From: Sphingobacterium sp. HMA12
Lineage (GTDB): Bacteria > Bacteroidota > Bacteroidia > Sphingobacteriales > Sphingobacteriaceae
Direction of reading: 5' to 3'
Assembly: GCF_002933815.1 (NCBI RefSeq)
Contig: NZ_BEYR01000005.1
Span: 307,974 to 371,973, forward strand
Length of the DNA: 64,000 bases
Of this stretch, positions 43,799 through 53,472 are shown in pieces. The notes below the pieces were generated by a model. The model ran no database searches, was not told where the DNA came from, and saw only the letters and a list, made by a program, of their open reading frames with translations. The first letter of the stretch is position 1; each line of letters begins with the position of its first letter. The translations under genes and the position numbers were made by a program.

Positions 43799-45634
43799 AT
43801 GGCAAGAGGTTTCAATAGTGGTAATAAACAAGAAGAAGATCTACCAAAACCAAAGTTAAATAAGGAGCTCCTATTACGGGCTTCGAAAATAATGACCTAT
43901 TTAAGGCCTTATCGGGTTAAGTTTGGAATCGGAATGTTATTTTTGGTATTATCCAGTCTTTCCATGCTGGCTTTCCCGGCGCTATTGGGTGCAATGATTG
44001 ATGCTGCCCAAGGGAAGCAAACGTACACCTGGCTGACCCCTGAAGTGTATTACATTGGTGGAATAGCCTTTATCATTCTATCATTTACCTCGGTGGTTTC
44101 TTTTTTTCGTATTCGGATCTTCGTCGAGATCGCTGAGCGGGCTTTGTCCAAAATCCGTAAAGATACCTATCATAAGCTTATCTCCTTGCCGATTGAATTT
44201 TTCGCCAATCGCCGCGTGGGTGAATTAAATAGCAGACTTTCCGCGGATTTATCCCAGGTCCAGGATACCTTGACCACTACATTGGCTGAAATTTTAAGAC
44301 AATTGATCAGTCTTTGTTTTGGGGTATTTCTGCTGGTCTGGGTATCCCCAAAATTGGCCCTGATGAATCTCTGCATATTACCTGTTATCGTGGTTGCCGC
44401 AATTGTCTTCGGAAAATTTATCCGTGAATTATCCAGACAGGCTCAGGATAAAATGGCGGAATCAAATAGTATAGTCCAAGAAACATTATTAGGCATTAGC
44501 AATGTAAAAGCTTTTGTGAACGAATACTTTGAATTCAACCGTTACAGTAATCAGATGGATTCTGTTGTCAAGTTAGCGGTCAAGGGTGCTACATTCCGTG
44601 GAGCCTTTGCTTCATTTATCATATTCTGTATTTTCGGAGCCGTGATCGCCGTCATCTGGTATGGCGCCGCATTGGTTTCTATCCATGAGATGTCTGTCGG
44701 TGATCTAACAACATATATCCTTTATTCAATGTTTGTCGCCGGATCAATGGGTAGTTTTCCTGAATTATATGCAAACATACAGCGCTCACTTGGCGCCAGC
44801 GAAAGGATCCTGGAAATTCTTGATGAACCACAGGAAGATATCAAAGTTGAACCGAGCTGCAAGGAGATAGGTAAAAAGATGAGTGGAGATCTCCGCTTTA
44901 ATCATGTGGCATTCGCATACCCTAGCCGTCCGGATATTGAAATTCTCAAAGACATTAATTTTACCGCCAATGCTGGCGATAAAATTGCCATCGTCGGCCC
45001 TAGCGGCACCGGGAAATCAACCATTGCTTCTTTAATCCTACAATTCTATACCAGCAATAGAGGAGAAGTACTTTATGATGGCAAGCCAGCTTCGGACTTT
45101 GAGCTGTGCGACATACGCAACCAGGTCGCCATTGTTCCGCAAGACGTATTGCTATTTGGCGGAACGATCCGCGAGAATATCGCCTATGGTAAATTAGACG
45201 CCACCGAAAATGAAATAACAGAAGCTGCCAAACGCGCCAACGCCCATCAATTTATATTAAATTTCCCTGAAGGATATGATACCGTGGTCGGAGAGCGCGG
45301 TGTAAAACTCTCTGGAGGGCAACGTCAACGCATTGCCATCGCCCGGGCTTTACTCAAAGACCCAGCGATTCTGATTCTGGATGAAGCAACGTCTTCATTG
45401 GATTCCGAATCAGAACGTCAGGTACAAGATGCCTTGGAAGAATTAATGCGCGGCCGTACGTCCGTCATCATTGCCCATCGTTTGTCGACAATAGTCGATG
45501 CAGACAAAATTATCGTGGTCGAAAATGGTGTCGTCTCAGAAAGCGGAACACATTTCGAATTATTACAGAAAGAAACTGGGCTGTACCGCCACCTCTATAC
45601 CTTGCAATCCAAACAGCAGAAGGTAGATTTGTAA
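43799..45634 (+). CDS. ABC exporter, fused permease and ATPase (MsbA-like)
   Basis: A 611-residue half-transporter with six membrane helices (about residues 40-335) and an ATPase domain (about 360-600). Walker A is GPSGTGKST near 399, the Q-loop VPQDVLLFGG follows, the signature is LSGGQRQRI near 504, Walker B ILILDEATSS near 523 and the H-loop IIAHRLS. It works as a dimer in the inner membrane. MsbA-type lipid A flippase and multidrug exporters share this form, and the sequence does not decide between them. Upstream operator-like repeats suggest regulated expression. Confidence 0.93.
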   Translation: MARGFNSGNKQEEDLPKPKLNKELLLRASKIMTYLRPYRVKFGIGMLFLVLSSLSMLAFPALLGAMIDAAQGKQTYTWLTPEVYYIGGIAFIILSFTSVVSFFRIRIFVEIAERALSKIRKDTYHKLISLPIEFFANRRVGELNSRLSADLSQVQDTLTTTLAEILRQLISLCFGVFLLVWVSPKLALMNLCILPVIVVAAIVFGKFIRELSRQAQDKMAESNSIVQETLLGISNVKAFVNEYFEFNRYSNQMDSVVKLAVKGATFRGAFASFIIFCIFGAVIAVIWYGAALVSIHEMSVGDLTTYILYSMFVAGSMGSFPELYANIQRSLGASERILEILDEPQEDIKVEPSCKEIGKKMSGDLRFNHVAFAYPSRPDIEILKDINFTANAGDKIAIVGPSGTGKSTIASLILQFYTSNRGEVLYDGKPASDFELCDIRNQVAIVPQDVLLFGGTIRENIAYGKLDATENEITEAAKRANAHQFILNFPEGYDTVVGERGVKLSGGQRQRIAIARALLKDPAILILDEATSSLDSESERQVQDALEELMRGRTSVIIAHRLSTIVDADKIIVVENGVVSESGTHFELLQKETGLYRHLYTLQSKQQKVDL

Positions 45635-45738
45635 AATTTTGTTAATTATCGATTCTTTTTAAACAAATTGTTCCAGTGATTGTTCATTTGGTATCATACT
45701 TGATTATCATTTGAATACACAATAAAAATAGAAGAATT

Positions 45739-46137
45739 ATGAAAAATAGCAAAAATGGATTAGTGGCATTTGCTTTGGTAGGATTGGCTGCGGGAGCTGC
45801 TGCATGGTATCTTTTAGGAACCGATGACGGGAAAAAGCAATTAGATCGTGCAAATGATGGCATCAAAAGCTTAACTAAGTCATTGAAAGATCTTTCGAAA
45901 AAAGAAGCTAGAAAAGCCCAAAAGTTAGCCAATAGAGCTTCTGCTGAGTTGGACAACTTAAAATCAAAAGCACAGGCTGCTTTCAGTAAAGCGACGGACG
46001 ATGCCGATGCATTGAAAAACAAGGCAAAAGAAGCCGGTAGAGAAGCTTTGGACCATGCTAACAATGCAGCACAAAATTTAGCAAGCAAAATCGACAACAC
46101 AACCGATGCTGCTAAATCAAAAATTTCTAATGCATAA
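45739..46137 (+). CDS. YtxH-domain protein
   Basis: A 132-residue protein with an N-terminal glycine/alanine-rich membrane helix (GLVAFALVGLAAGAAAWYLLG, residues about 7-27, written in part). A long, Ala/Lys-rich amphipathic helix follows to the end. This is the YtxH pattern, often linked to general stress. Repeated KA.A.A....D..K heptads suggest a coiled coil resembling LEA-type proteins. It stands alone, with a hairpin after its stop codon. Confidence 0.8.
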   Translation: MKNSKNGLVAFALVGLAAGAAAWYLLGTDDGKKQLDRANDGIKSLTKSLKDLSKKEARKAQKLANRASAELDNLKSKAQAAFSKATDDADALKNKAKEAGREALDHANNAAQNLASKIDNTTDAAKSKISNA

Positions 46138-46168
46138 GTAAAAAAAACGTTTTTTTAAGAATTGATGG

Positions 46169-46191
46169 TTTAGCCACCTTCGGTGGTTAAA
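46169..46191 (+). terminator. Short hairpin after the YtxH gene
   Basis: TTAGCCACC and GGTGGTTAA form a 9-bp stem with a 3-base loop. The T-run is poor, so it may be a weak terminator or a barrier ahead of the ccmB promoter. Confidence 0.4.
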
Positions 46192-46192
46192 A

Positions 46193-46208
46193 TACATTTG
46201 TATCTTTG
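46193..46208 (+). promoter_or_regulatory. Candidate -7 boxes before ccmB
   Basis: TACATTTG (46193-46200) and TATCTTTG (46201-46208) both match TAnnTTTG and lie back to back, 6-14 bp before the ccmB start. Use of the second would give an almost leaderless transcript. Confidence 0.45.
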
Positions 46209-46214
46209 CGGAAT

Positions 46215-46874
46215 ATGACTTTACTGCAACAGGTAAAAACCTTAATTCTTAAAGACATCATTCTGGAATGGCGATCAAAATACGCCATCAACGGAATCCT
46301 ACTATATGTCGTATCTACTGTATTTGTTTGTTACCAAGCATTCAAGTCAGTAGATACTACAGTTTGGAATGCATTGTTCTGGATTATCATGTTATTTGCA
46401 TCCATCAATGCCATCAACAAGAGTTTCGTTCAAGAAAATCCCAACCGACAACTCTATTATTACTCCTTAGTCGACCCAAGGGCAATTATCCTCGCCAAAG
46501 TCATTTACAACATGTTATTGATGACCATCTTGGCCACTATCGCTTATTTCGTTTATTCGATCATATTCAAAAATCCCCTCGGGGACCCCATTCTATATTT
46601 CATTTCCGTCATTTTGGGCAGTATCAGTTTTGCCAGTGTATTTACCATGATTTCGGGCATCAGTTCAAAAGCGGGAAATAACAGCACGCTAATGGCCATT
46701 TTAAGTTTTCCGGCAATCATACCGCTGTTGATCGTACTGATCAAACTCTCCCGCAATGCGATAGAAGGCCTGGAAAGAGCAGCAAGTATGAGAGAAATAA
46801 TCGTATTACTCGCAATTAATGTAATCACGATCACTATTTCTTTATTGTTATTTCCGTACCTTTGGCGAGATTAA
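46215..46874 (+). CDS. ccmB: Heme exporter subunit CcmB
   Basis: Start chosen at the ATG at 46215 (MTLLQQVKTLILKDIILEWR); an in-frame TTG at 46206 lies inside the -7 box and is unlikely. The 219-residue product has six membrane helices and the CcmB N-terminal pattern LI.KD..LE.R. Sequences such as SFASVFTMISGISSKAGNN and LSFPAIIPLLIVLIKLS are typical. With CcmA it forms the ABC part of cytochrome c maturation system I. No ccmA is seen in this window. Confidence 0.9.
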   Translation: MTLLQQVKTLILKDIILEWRSKYAINGILLYVVSTVFVCYQAFKSVDTTVWNALFWIIMLFASINAINKSFVQENPNRQLYYYSLVDPRAIILAKVIYNMLLMTILATIAYFVYSIIFKNPLGDPILYFISVILGSISFASVFTMISGISSKAGNNSTLMAILSFPAIIPLLIVLIKLSRNAIEGLERAASMREIIVLLAINVITITISLLLFPYLWRD

Positions 46875-46909
46875 ATTTTAGGATTGAAACACATTAAATT
46901 CAATTTACC

Positions 46910-47578
46910 ATGAGAAAAAAATGGTGGAAAATATTAGCTGTTCTGATTATTTGTGCAGTCATTATCAATGGTCTTTTAGGTCCTGTCCCTCGCCTATTTA
47001 TCCTTCACGAAAGTATCCGCAATGTCTATTTCCATGTCCCGATGTGGTCTGCGATGATTGTGATGTACCTGATTTCTGTCATTTATAGCATCAAATACCT
47101 CAATACAGGTAAACAAGAATACGATTTAATGGCTATAGAAGCCGTAAATACAGGTATTACCTTTTGTTTTTTTGGCCTGGCAACGGGAATGCTATGGGCC
47201 AACATCACCTGGGGAGAGCCTTGGCCAAACGATCCCAAGTTAAATGGTTCGGCGATCGCGACATTAATGTACCTGGCCTATCTCGTGCTCCGCAATGCGC
47301 TCGAAGAAGAGCAAAAACGTGCGAAAATATCTGCTGTCTATAATATTTTTGCATTTCCGATCATTATTGTATTGCTTTATATTCTTCCAAAAATGACAGA
47401 TTCTCTTCACCCCGGAAGCGGTGGCAATGCTACCTTTGGCCAGCTACAAATGAGCAACGAACTCCGTCCGACATTCTATGCTGCAATGATCGGATGGCCA
47501 ATGATTGCTTTTTGGATCTGTTCGATGCGTTACAGGGTACGTCTACTGGAAAGAAAAGAGCAGGAAATCGATTCTTAA
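46910..47578 (+). CDS. ccmC: Cytochrome c maturation protein CcmC (CcsA family)
   Basis: A 222-residue integral membrane protein with six helices. The tryptophan-rich heme-handling motif is ATGMLWANITWGEPWPNDPK, near residues 91-110. Conserved His residues flank it: HVPMW near 41 and LHPGSG near 165. It binds heme for transfer to CcmE. The spacing to ccmB is 35 bp and the next gene is a CcmD-like protein, so the three are a cytochrome c maturation operon. Confidence 0.92.
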   Translation: MRKKWWKILAVLIICAVIINGLLGPVPRLFILHESIRNVYFHVPMWSAMIVMYLISVIYSIKYLNTGKQEYDLMAIEAVNTGITFCFFGLATGMLWANITWGEPWPNDPKLNGSAIATLMYLAYLVLRNALEEEQKRAKISAVYNIFAFPIIIVLLYILPKMTDSLHPGSGGNATFGQLQMSNELRPTFYAAMIGWPMIAFWICSMRYRVRLLERKEQEIDS

Positions 47579-47790
47579 AATAATAGAAACAGGCTATAAC
47601 GGTCTTAAAATAGGAATTAGGGCGATAACAAGTCCTAAGCTCATGAAATAAAACTTAAAAACAAGCATAAGCCCTTTGTTACTAATGCTTATAGCGGATC
47701 GAATAGCGATAACACTGATCAAAAATTAAATTCTGATGAAACCGGAGATTTACCCGAGTGCTCATCAGCCATTAAAAGAAAAATAATAGG

Positions 47791-48000
47791 ATGAAAAAAA
47801 TAACATTGTCAATTGCATTATTAATCTTATCAACTTTAAGCACTTTTGCTCAGGATGACGTTGATATGGCAACAGGATTACGTAGTGAGGGAAAAATCTA
47901 TGTGGTTGTGCTCGTGATGTTGGTCATTTTTTTAGGCTTGGCCTTCTTTCTTTTCTTGCTCGACCGCCGCATCTCGAAACTGGAAAAAAAGAATAAATAG
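47791..48000 (+). CDS. ccmD: CcmD-like small membrane protein
   Basis: A 69-residue protein with a cleavable-looking N-terminus (to FAQ, residue 20) and one membrane helix at about 37-58 (VVLVMLVIFLGLAFFLFLL). A basic tail RRISKLEKKNK follows. Size, topology and place after ccmC identify it as CcmD-like, which helps release heme-loaded CcmE. A 212-bp spacer separates it from ccmC. Confidence 0.75.
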   Translation: MKKITLSIALLILSTLSTFAQDDVDMATGLRSEGKIYVVVLVMLVIFLGLAFFLFLLDRRISKLEKKNK

Positions 48001-48020
48001 TCAGCTATCTATCGCATACC

Positions 48021-49004
48021 ATGATTATAAGTCAGTTCAGAAATTATACGCCAATAAACATCTTATTTTTATCCCTTGTGGGTTTTGTATTATGCCTTGG
48101 CATATTCCTACACCTTCCGGATAAACTGGATTCTGTTATTTTTGAACCTGCACTTGGAAATCTACTGGGAGAAAACAATTTAATCAATTTATCTCCGGCA
48201 ACCAACGTCTTTATCACGCTGATCCTGACCATTTTTCAGGCAACCATACTCAATCGGATCACAAGCCACTTCAACTTGCTCGGAAAACCTAGTTTTCTGG
48301 TTGCTTTGATGTACATGACATTGGCTAGTCTATTTTTACCTTTTCTAGTCCTCTCCCCTACGCTTATCTGTAATTTTATTTCGATATGGATGCTGAGCAA
48401 ATTGCTCTCTTTGTATCGCCAGACCGATGTGAAAGCAGAAATGTTTGACTTGGGTATGATTGTCGGCATAGGAAGTCTGATTTACTTTCCTTTTTTGAGC
48501 ATGTTCTTCCTGCTGTGGATAAGTCTGCTCATATTCAGACCATTTAATTGGCGCGAATGGATCACACCGCTTTTGGGACTGGCCACCGTATACTTTATAC
48601 TGGCGGTCATTTATTTATGGGTAGGGAAAATGGAACTATTTTATACCATATGGTTGCCGTTCACGTATAAGTTCCCAACTGCCATACGGATTCAATTGTT
48701 TGATTACCTCGTATTGGTTCCGGTACTTTTTACACTGATCCTTTTCTTATTGATCCTTAAGGATAATTTTTTCAAAAGCATCGTGCACATCCGGAAATCT
48801 TTCCAACTGTTGTTTTTCATGTTGTGTCTGGCCGTTGCGTCTTTCTATTGGAACAAGAAACTAACAGAAGCCCATTTTCTACTTTGTGCCCCCCCAATCG
48901 CTATTTATATGGCCTATTACTTCACCTATGCCAAAAAGAAATGGTTTTTTGAAGTTGTTTACGCCATTATCGTCTTAACGATAATCTACTTTCAATTTTT
49001 CTAA
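48021..49004 (+). CDS. Multi-pass membrane protein, DUF6427-like
   Basis: A 327-residue protein with about nine or ten membrane helices, starting with an in-facing amphipathic N-terminus (MIISQFRNYTPINI) and ending in Phe-Phe. FRPFNWREWITPLLGLATVYFI near the middle is a conserved block in the Bacteroidota family I associate with DUF6427; that label is tentative. Function unknown. It lies 20 bp after the CcmD-like gene and is probably transcribed with it, although no link to cytochrome maturation is known to me. Confidence 0.65.
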   Translation: MIISQFRNYTPINILFLSLVGFVLCLGIFLHLPDKLDSVIFEPALGNLLGENNLINLSPATNVFITLILTIFQATILNRITSHFNLLGKPSFLVALMYMTLASLFLPFLVLSPTLICNFISIWMLSKLLSLYRQTDVKAEMFDLGMIVGIGSLIYFPFLSMFFLLWISLLIFRPFNWREWITPLLGLATVYFILAVIYLWVGKMELFYTIWLPFTYKFPTAIRIQLFDYLVLVPVLFTLILFLLILKDNFFKSIVHIRKSFQLLFFMLCLAVASFYWNKKLTEAHFLLCAPPIAIYMAYYFTYAKKKWFFEVVYAIIVLTIIYFQFF

Positions 49005-49070
49005 ACAACTGTACAACAAGTGTTTAACCTTTTTTAACAAAATCGGCTTAACAAGCTCACAAAAATTGAA

Positions 49071-49078
49071 TAGTTTTG
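49071..49078 (+). promoter_or_regulatory. Candidate -7 box before the barrel-lptC operon
   Basis: TAGTTTTG matches TAnnTTTG and lies 102 bp before the start codon of the barrel protein. It implies a 5' leader of about 95 bases. Confidence 0.35.
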
Positions 49079-49180
49079 TATGCGAATAAAAGCAAAGAAC
49101 ATTTAATTACAGGAGTCAAAAAACTCAAAGATTTCACAAAAACTAAATAAACATTAGTTTCTCAATTTTATAGGTTGACC

Positions 49181-50506
49181 ATGCAGAAACGCTTTATAAG
49201 CTCTCTAAGAAATAAATCACTCCAACTGTTGTTAGCAGGTGGAATTTTAGCTAGTTCTACTACCGCATTTGCCCAAAAAACAACATCAGCTTCACCATAT
49301 TCTCAATTGGGAATAGGTCAGATCCGTGAAGATTTATTGCCTCAGTACAGAGCTATGGGGGGAATTAATACCGGTATTCGTACATTTGACGGTGTATACA
49401 ATACCAACCCAAGCAATCCGGCGTCTTACTCTGCAGCACGAGTGAGTATCTTTGATGCAGGTCTATATGGCAACTATACGCAACTCAAATCAACTACCAG
49501 AGCCGACAATACCGCTGATTTTGCTTTTAGCCACATCACGATGACTTTTCCAATGAAAAAGTTTGGTGGTATCAGTATGGGTATATTACCATTCTCGGAT
49601 GTGGGTTACAGAACAAATTCGCCGGAGGGTATTAATTCCGAAATCTATAACAAGGTGTTTACCGGTGAAGGCGGTCTGACAAAAGCTTATGCGGGATGGG
49701 GTGTACGTGTCTACAAAGGATTGAGCATAGGTGCGAATATGTCTTACCTATTCGGAACCTTGAACGACTATAGCCGTGTTGAATTTCCTGTCTCCTCCGG
49801 AGCCTTAAATCCACAACGCCAGAATAAGCGTGAAATCCAAGGTATTATCTTTGATTATGGTTTGCAGTACGAACAACCTCTAGGTAAAGAGTATGTATTG
49901 AGCTTCGGTTATTCGGGTTCCCTGAATAACGATATCAAGGAGCGCACAACAATTATCGACACCAGAACTACACCATCCTCTGATCCAGACAACCAAAATA
50001 TACCTTTAGATACGACCTATATGTCTGATCGGGTCAGCCGACATTTGACCCTTCCATTAAAGCACAATGTGGGGATAACACTCGCACACAGTGGTAAATG
50101 GTTAGTCGGGGCAGATTTTAAATATGCAGACTGGTCAAGATTTCAGGTTAGGGATGGTGAAAATAGACTCCGTAAAAATTATGGTGTAGCTGTCGGAGGG
50201 CAATTGACACCCGATAGATCATCGCTTAGGTATTTAAATCAAGTTGACTACCGCCTGGGATTTAGATACAACAAAACCCAGTATTTTCATGGCGGAGAAA
50301 ATATCAATGATATGGCTGTAACTGTAGGTGTAGGATTACCGTTAGCTAGAACCACCTATTCGACTGCGTTCTCCAAAGTCAATTTCTCAGCAGAATTTGG
50401 CCAGATGGGCAAAGTTTCCAATGGTCTCTTACGGGAGCGTTATATCAACTTCAATATTGGCTTTACGCTCAATGACCGTTGGTTTAGAAGAAATCAATTT
50501 GACTAA
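49181..50506 (+). CDS. Outer-membrane beta-barrel protein, function unknown
   Basis: Start chosen at 49181 (MQKRFISSLRNKSLQLLLAGG); the in-frame TTG at 49175 adds only two residues. The 441-residue product has a signal peptide (to about residue 32, TTAFAQ). Amphipathic strands follow throughout, such as YAGWGVRVYKGLSIGANMSYLFG, given here in part, and VLSFGYSGSLNNDI. YSQLGIGQIREDLLPQYRAMGG is the N-terminal block seen in Bacteroidota proteins near FadL-type barrels. Substrate unknown. It is followed after 4 bp by lptC, so the two are co-transcribed. Confidence 0.75.
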   Translation: MQKRFISSLRNKSLQLLLAGGILASSTTAFAQKTTSASPYSQLGIGQIREDLLPQYRAMGGINTGIRTFDGVYNTNPSNPASYSAARVSIFDAGLYGNYTQLKSTTRADNTADFAFSHITMTFPMKKFGGISMGILPFSDVGYRTNSPEGINSEIYNKVFTGEGGLTKAYAGWGVRVYKGLSIGANMSYLFGTLNDYSRVEFPVSSGALNPQRQNKREIQGIIFDYGLQYEQPLGKEYVLSFGYSGSLNNDIKERTTIIDTRTTPSSDPDNQNIPLDTTYMSDRVSRHLTLPLKHNVGITLAHSGKWLVGADFKYADWSRFQVRDGENRLRKNYGVAVGGQLTPDRSSLRYLNQVDYRLGFRYNKTQYFHGGENINDMAVTVGVGLPLARTTYSTAFSKVNFSAEFGQMGKVSNGLLRERYINFNIGFTLNDRWFRRNQFD

Positions 50507-50510
50507 AATC

Positions 50511-51134
50511 ATGGTACGCAAAGTATCCGCGAGATCCATATTTCAAAATATATCGCCCCTGGTAATTCAAATTTTACTAGGGGCGCTCTTATTGACTTCC
50601 TGTGAGCCGGACCTAAAAGAAGTAGACCGGATCGCTAATCTAAAAAAAGAAGAAGCCGTGGATATCTCACGTCATGTAGATATTATCTATAGCGATTCAA
50701 CCCGGGTCAAAGCCAACCTCACGGCCCCCGAAATGCGGATCAAACACGATAGCACTGAAATCTATGAATTTCCAAAGAGCATAAAAATCATATTCTATGA
50801 TGAAAACCTCAAGGAAACCCAACGTATTACTTCCGACCATGCCATCCGGAGAGAAAAAGAAAAAACAACGATCTTTACCAAAAATGTGGTTGTGACCATG
50901 GCTGATGGATCAGTTCTAAAAACAGAGGAAATCGTTTATGATGAAGGGGCAAAAGATCCGAATAAGACTTTTTACAATAATCTTCCTGTCACAGCATTCT
51001 TTAAAGACCAACGCGGGAACCTTTCGGGATCATCTTTTACCTCCGACAAGGACCTGCTCCATGCCAACATACAGAACGCTACCGGTGTTGTCATTATCAA
51101 GGACAACAGTTTATTTCCATCGATAGGGAGATAG
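50511..51134 (+). CDS. lptC: LPS export protein LptC, lipoprotein form
   Basis: Start chosen at 50511 (MVRKVSARSIFQ); upstream in-frame codons from 50397 overlap the barrel gene and would bury the signal. The 207-residue product has a lipobox LLLTSC with Cys near residue 31. An OstA/LptC-type beta-jellyroll follows: SRHVDIIYSDSTRVKANLTAP, given in part, SDHAIRREKEKTTIFTKNVV and GSSFTSDKDLLHANIQNATG. It bridges LptB2FG in the inner membrane to LptA in LPS transport. A lipid anchor replaces the usual membrane helix. Confidence 0.88.
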   Translation: MVRKVSARSIFQNISPLVIQILLGALLLTSCEPDLKEVDRIANLKKEEAVDISRHVDIIYSDSTRVKANLTAPEMRIKHDSTEIYEFPKSIKIIFYDENLKETQRITSDHAIRREKEKTTIFTKNVVVTMADGSVLKTEEIVYDEGAKDPNKTFYNNLPVTAFFKDQRGNLSGSSFTSDKDLLHANIQNATGVVIIKDNSLFPSIGR

Positions 51135-51345
51135 CAGAATCCCTGCTGCCTATTGACATCGCCTGATCGAGAGATTTTCAATAAAAAACAGCAGCATACA
51201 AATAGTTTTCAAATTTTTTTTATTACATTCAGGAAAATATTCCGTTTTTTTTTATAAAAATTGTATCTTGCACCGCATTTTGCTATGCTATGCATAAATT
51301 AACGAAATACAAGTATTTACACAATATAAACACAATAAGCAGACT

Positions 51346-53451
51346 ATGGGATTAATGGGCTTTTTGCGTAACAAAGCTGGTGTTATCTTGACAGCAGCCA
51401 TGGCTATCGCAATTTTAGCATTTTTACTAGGCGATGTCGTTCGAGGAGGAGCTCCTTTTTGGGCTAGACATCAAAATCGTGTAGGGGAAGTCAACGGAAC
51501 AGAAATTGAGTATCCTGCGTTCAGCCAACAAGTGGAACAGGCAGAAGAAATGTTCAAACAACAAATGGGCGGTGCAGTGACTCCTCAAATGAGAACTTAT
51601 GCCGTACAACAGGTTTGGAATCAATTCCTATCCAGAGAGATTTTGAAAAAAGAGATTGAAAAAATCGGTTTGACAGTAGGTAAAGATGAATTAAATGATC
51701 TAGTAAAAGGACCAAATCCTTCTCCTCAGATCGTACAAGCGTTTACCAATCCACAAACAGGACAGTTTGACCATGGCCAGTTGATGACTTTCTTGAGCCA
51801 AGTGAATACTGCTGGCAATCAAGCGGTATATGACCAATGGAACGCCTTACTTGAAGGTGTAAAAGATGAACGTTTAAGCAGCAAGTATGGCGAATTGCTT
51901 TCGAACAGTGTTTACGTAACTTCATTGGAAGCTAACGAAGAATACCAGGAACGCAATAAATTGGCCAACTTCAAATACATTCTTTTAGATTACGCTTCTG
52001 TAAAAGATGCTGAAGCTAAAGTAACTGATGCGGATTTCCAGGAATACTACAATGAGCATAAAAATATGTTCAAAACACAAGAGGAAACACGTGCGATCCA
52101 ATACGTTACTGTAGATGCAAAACCTCTTGCAAAAGATTCATTAGCTGTCAAAGAAGCGATCGACAAGTTAAAACAAGATCTTATTGTTGCGAAGGATGAC
52201 TCACTATTTGCTTCCATCAATTCAGATAACAAATACCCATTCACCTACGTAAAAAAAGGTCAATTGAGCCCTTCGTTGGATTCTGTTGTCTTTAACGTAG
52301 CAACAGGTACTACGGTAGGTCCATTCTTAAGCAATGGTGCCTATGAAATTGCGAAAGTAGTTTCAACAGTGGTTGGTCCAGATTCAGTAAAAGCTTCTCA
52401 TATCCTATTGGATGCTACGGCAGAAGGTGGTGTTGACAAAGCATTGGCAAAAGCTGATTCAATTAAAGGTTTAATCCAAAAAGGAGACAACTTCGCCGCT
52501 TTGGCAGTTCAGTTCAGCAGTGACCCGGGCAGTAAAACTAATGGTGGTGAACTTGGTACTTTTACCAGAGGCCGCATGGTACCGGAATTTGAAAAAGCAG
52601 TATTTGAAGGCAAAAGCGGAGACATTAAAGTGGTAAAATCCCAATTTGGCGTACATATTATCAAAATCGAGAAACAGATCGGTACTGCAAAATATGCTAA
52701 AGTTGCGATCATCGACAAAGTAATCAACAGCGGTAAAGAAACCTTAAACAATGCTCATAGCAAAGCGACAGCATTCTTATCTGCAGCTACTGCACAAAAC
52801 TTTGCGCAAGAGGCTAAGAAACTTGGTTTAGAAGCACGTACAGCATCACGTGTTACGGCAATGGACAATGTGCTTGATGGTACTGAAGCACCACGTGATT
52901 TAATAAAATGGGCTTTTGAAGCTAAAAAAGGTGATGTTTCAGACAAAGTATTTGAAACTGAAACCTCGTATATCCTGGCAAGCTTAGTGAATGTACAACC
53001 GAAAGGAGTGCTTTCTTTGGACGCGGTGAAAAAGGACATCGAACCTGCAGTTAAAAATAAGGTTAAAGCTAAAGTCTTAAAAGAAAGATTTGACAAAGCT
53101 TTAGCTGGAGCTTCTTCAATTGACCAAGTGGCTCAAAAAGTAGGTAAATCTGCTATCCATGTGGAGAATGTGGTATTTGCCAACCCTGTTATTCCGGGTG
53201 TAGCCTTGGAAAATGCGGTAGTAGGTACTGTATTTGGGCTTCAACCAAACAAACCTTCGAAAGCCATTGAAGGAAATACAGGCGTGTATGTGGTGCAGGT
53301 GAATGGTTTCACAAACCCTTCAGCGATCTCTGACATAAACGGACAAAAGAAACAAATGCTTGCAGCTAAGGCGCAACGTGCTTGGGGATCTATTTTCCGC
53401 GCATTGCAGGACAAAGCTGAAATCATTGACAATAGAGTGAAATTCTTTTAG
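51346..53451 (+). CDS. Membrane-anchored peptidyl-prolyl isomerase / chaperone (PpiD-SurA type)
   Basis: A 701-residue periplasmic chaperone anchored by one N-terminal helix (about residues 12-31). A SurA-like N-domain follows: VGEVNGTEIEYPAFSQQVEQ and an Asn/Gln-rich helical part to about 210. One clear parvulin domain starts at KASHILLD near 347 and includes GDNFAALAVQFSSDPGS, GGELGTF, GRMVPEFEKAVF and SQFGVHIIKIE. A second, divergent domain may lie after 480. It assists folding of outer-membrane proteins. Its terminator is at 53473-53503. Confidence 0.92.
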   Translation: MGLMGFLRNKAGVILTAAMAIAILAFLLGDVVRGGAPFWARHQNRVGEVNGTEIEYPAFSQQVEQAEEMFKQQMGGAVTPQMRTYAVQQVWNQFLSREILKKEIEKIGLTVGKDELNDLVKGPNPSPQIVQAFTNPQTGQFDHGQLMTFLSQVNTAGNQAVYDQWNALLEGVKDERLSSKYGELLSNSVYVTSLEANEEYQERNKLANFKYILLDYASVKDAEAKVTDADFQEYYNEHKNMFKTQEETRAIQYVTVDAKPLAKDSLAVKEAIDKLKQDLIVAKDDSLFASINSDNKYPFTYVKKGQLSPSLDSVVFNVATGTTVGPFLSNGAYEIAKVVSTVVGPDSVKASHILLDATAEGGVDKALAKADSIKGLIQKGDNFAALAVQFSSDPGSKTNGGELGTFTRGRMVPEFEKAVFEGKSGDIKVVKSQFGVHIIKIEKQIGTAKYAKVAIIDKVINSGKETLNNAHSKATAFLSAATAQNFAQEAKKLGLEARTASRVTAMDNVLDGTEAPRDLIKWAFEAKKGDVSDKVFETETSYILASLVNVQPKGVLSLDAVKKDIEPAVKNKVKAKVLKERFDKALAGASSIDQVAQKVGKSAIHVENVVFANPVIPGVALENAVVGTVFGLQPNKPSKAIEGNTGVYVVQVNGFTNPSAISDINGQKKQMLAAKAQRAWGSIFRALQDKAEIIDNRVKFF

Positions 53452-53463
53452 AAGATTTTTAAG

Positions 53464-53471
53464 TAAATTTG
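53464..53471 (+). promoter_or_regulatory. Candidate -7 box inside the PpiD-DUF2480 spacer
   Basis: TAAATTTG matches TAnnTTTG and lies only 2 bp before the terminator hairpin of the preceding gene. A transcript from it would begin within that hairpin. Confidence 0.35.
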
Positions 53472-53472
53472 T

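Noticed and set aside
47665..47696. Imperfect inverted repeat GCATAAGC / GCTTATAGC between ccmC and the CcmD-like gene.
   Set aside because: One bulge, long loop and no T-run; not strong enough to call a terminator or operator.
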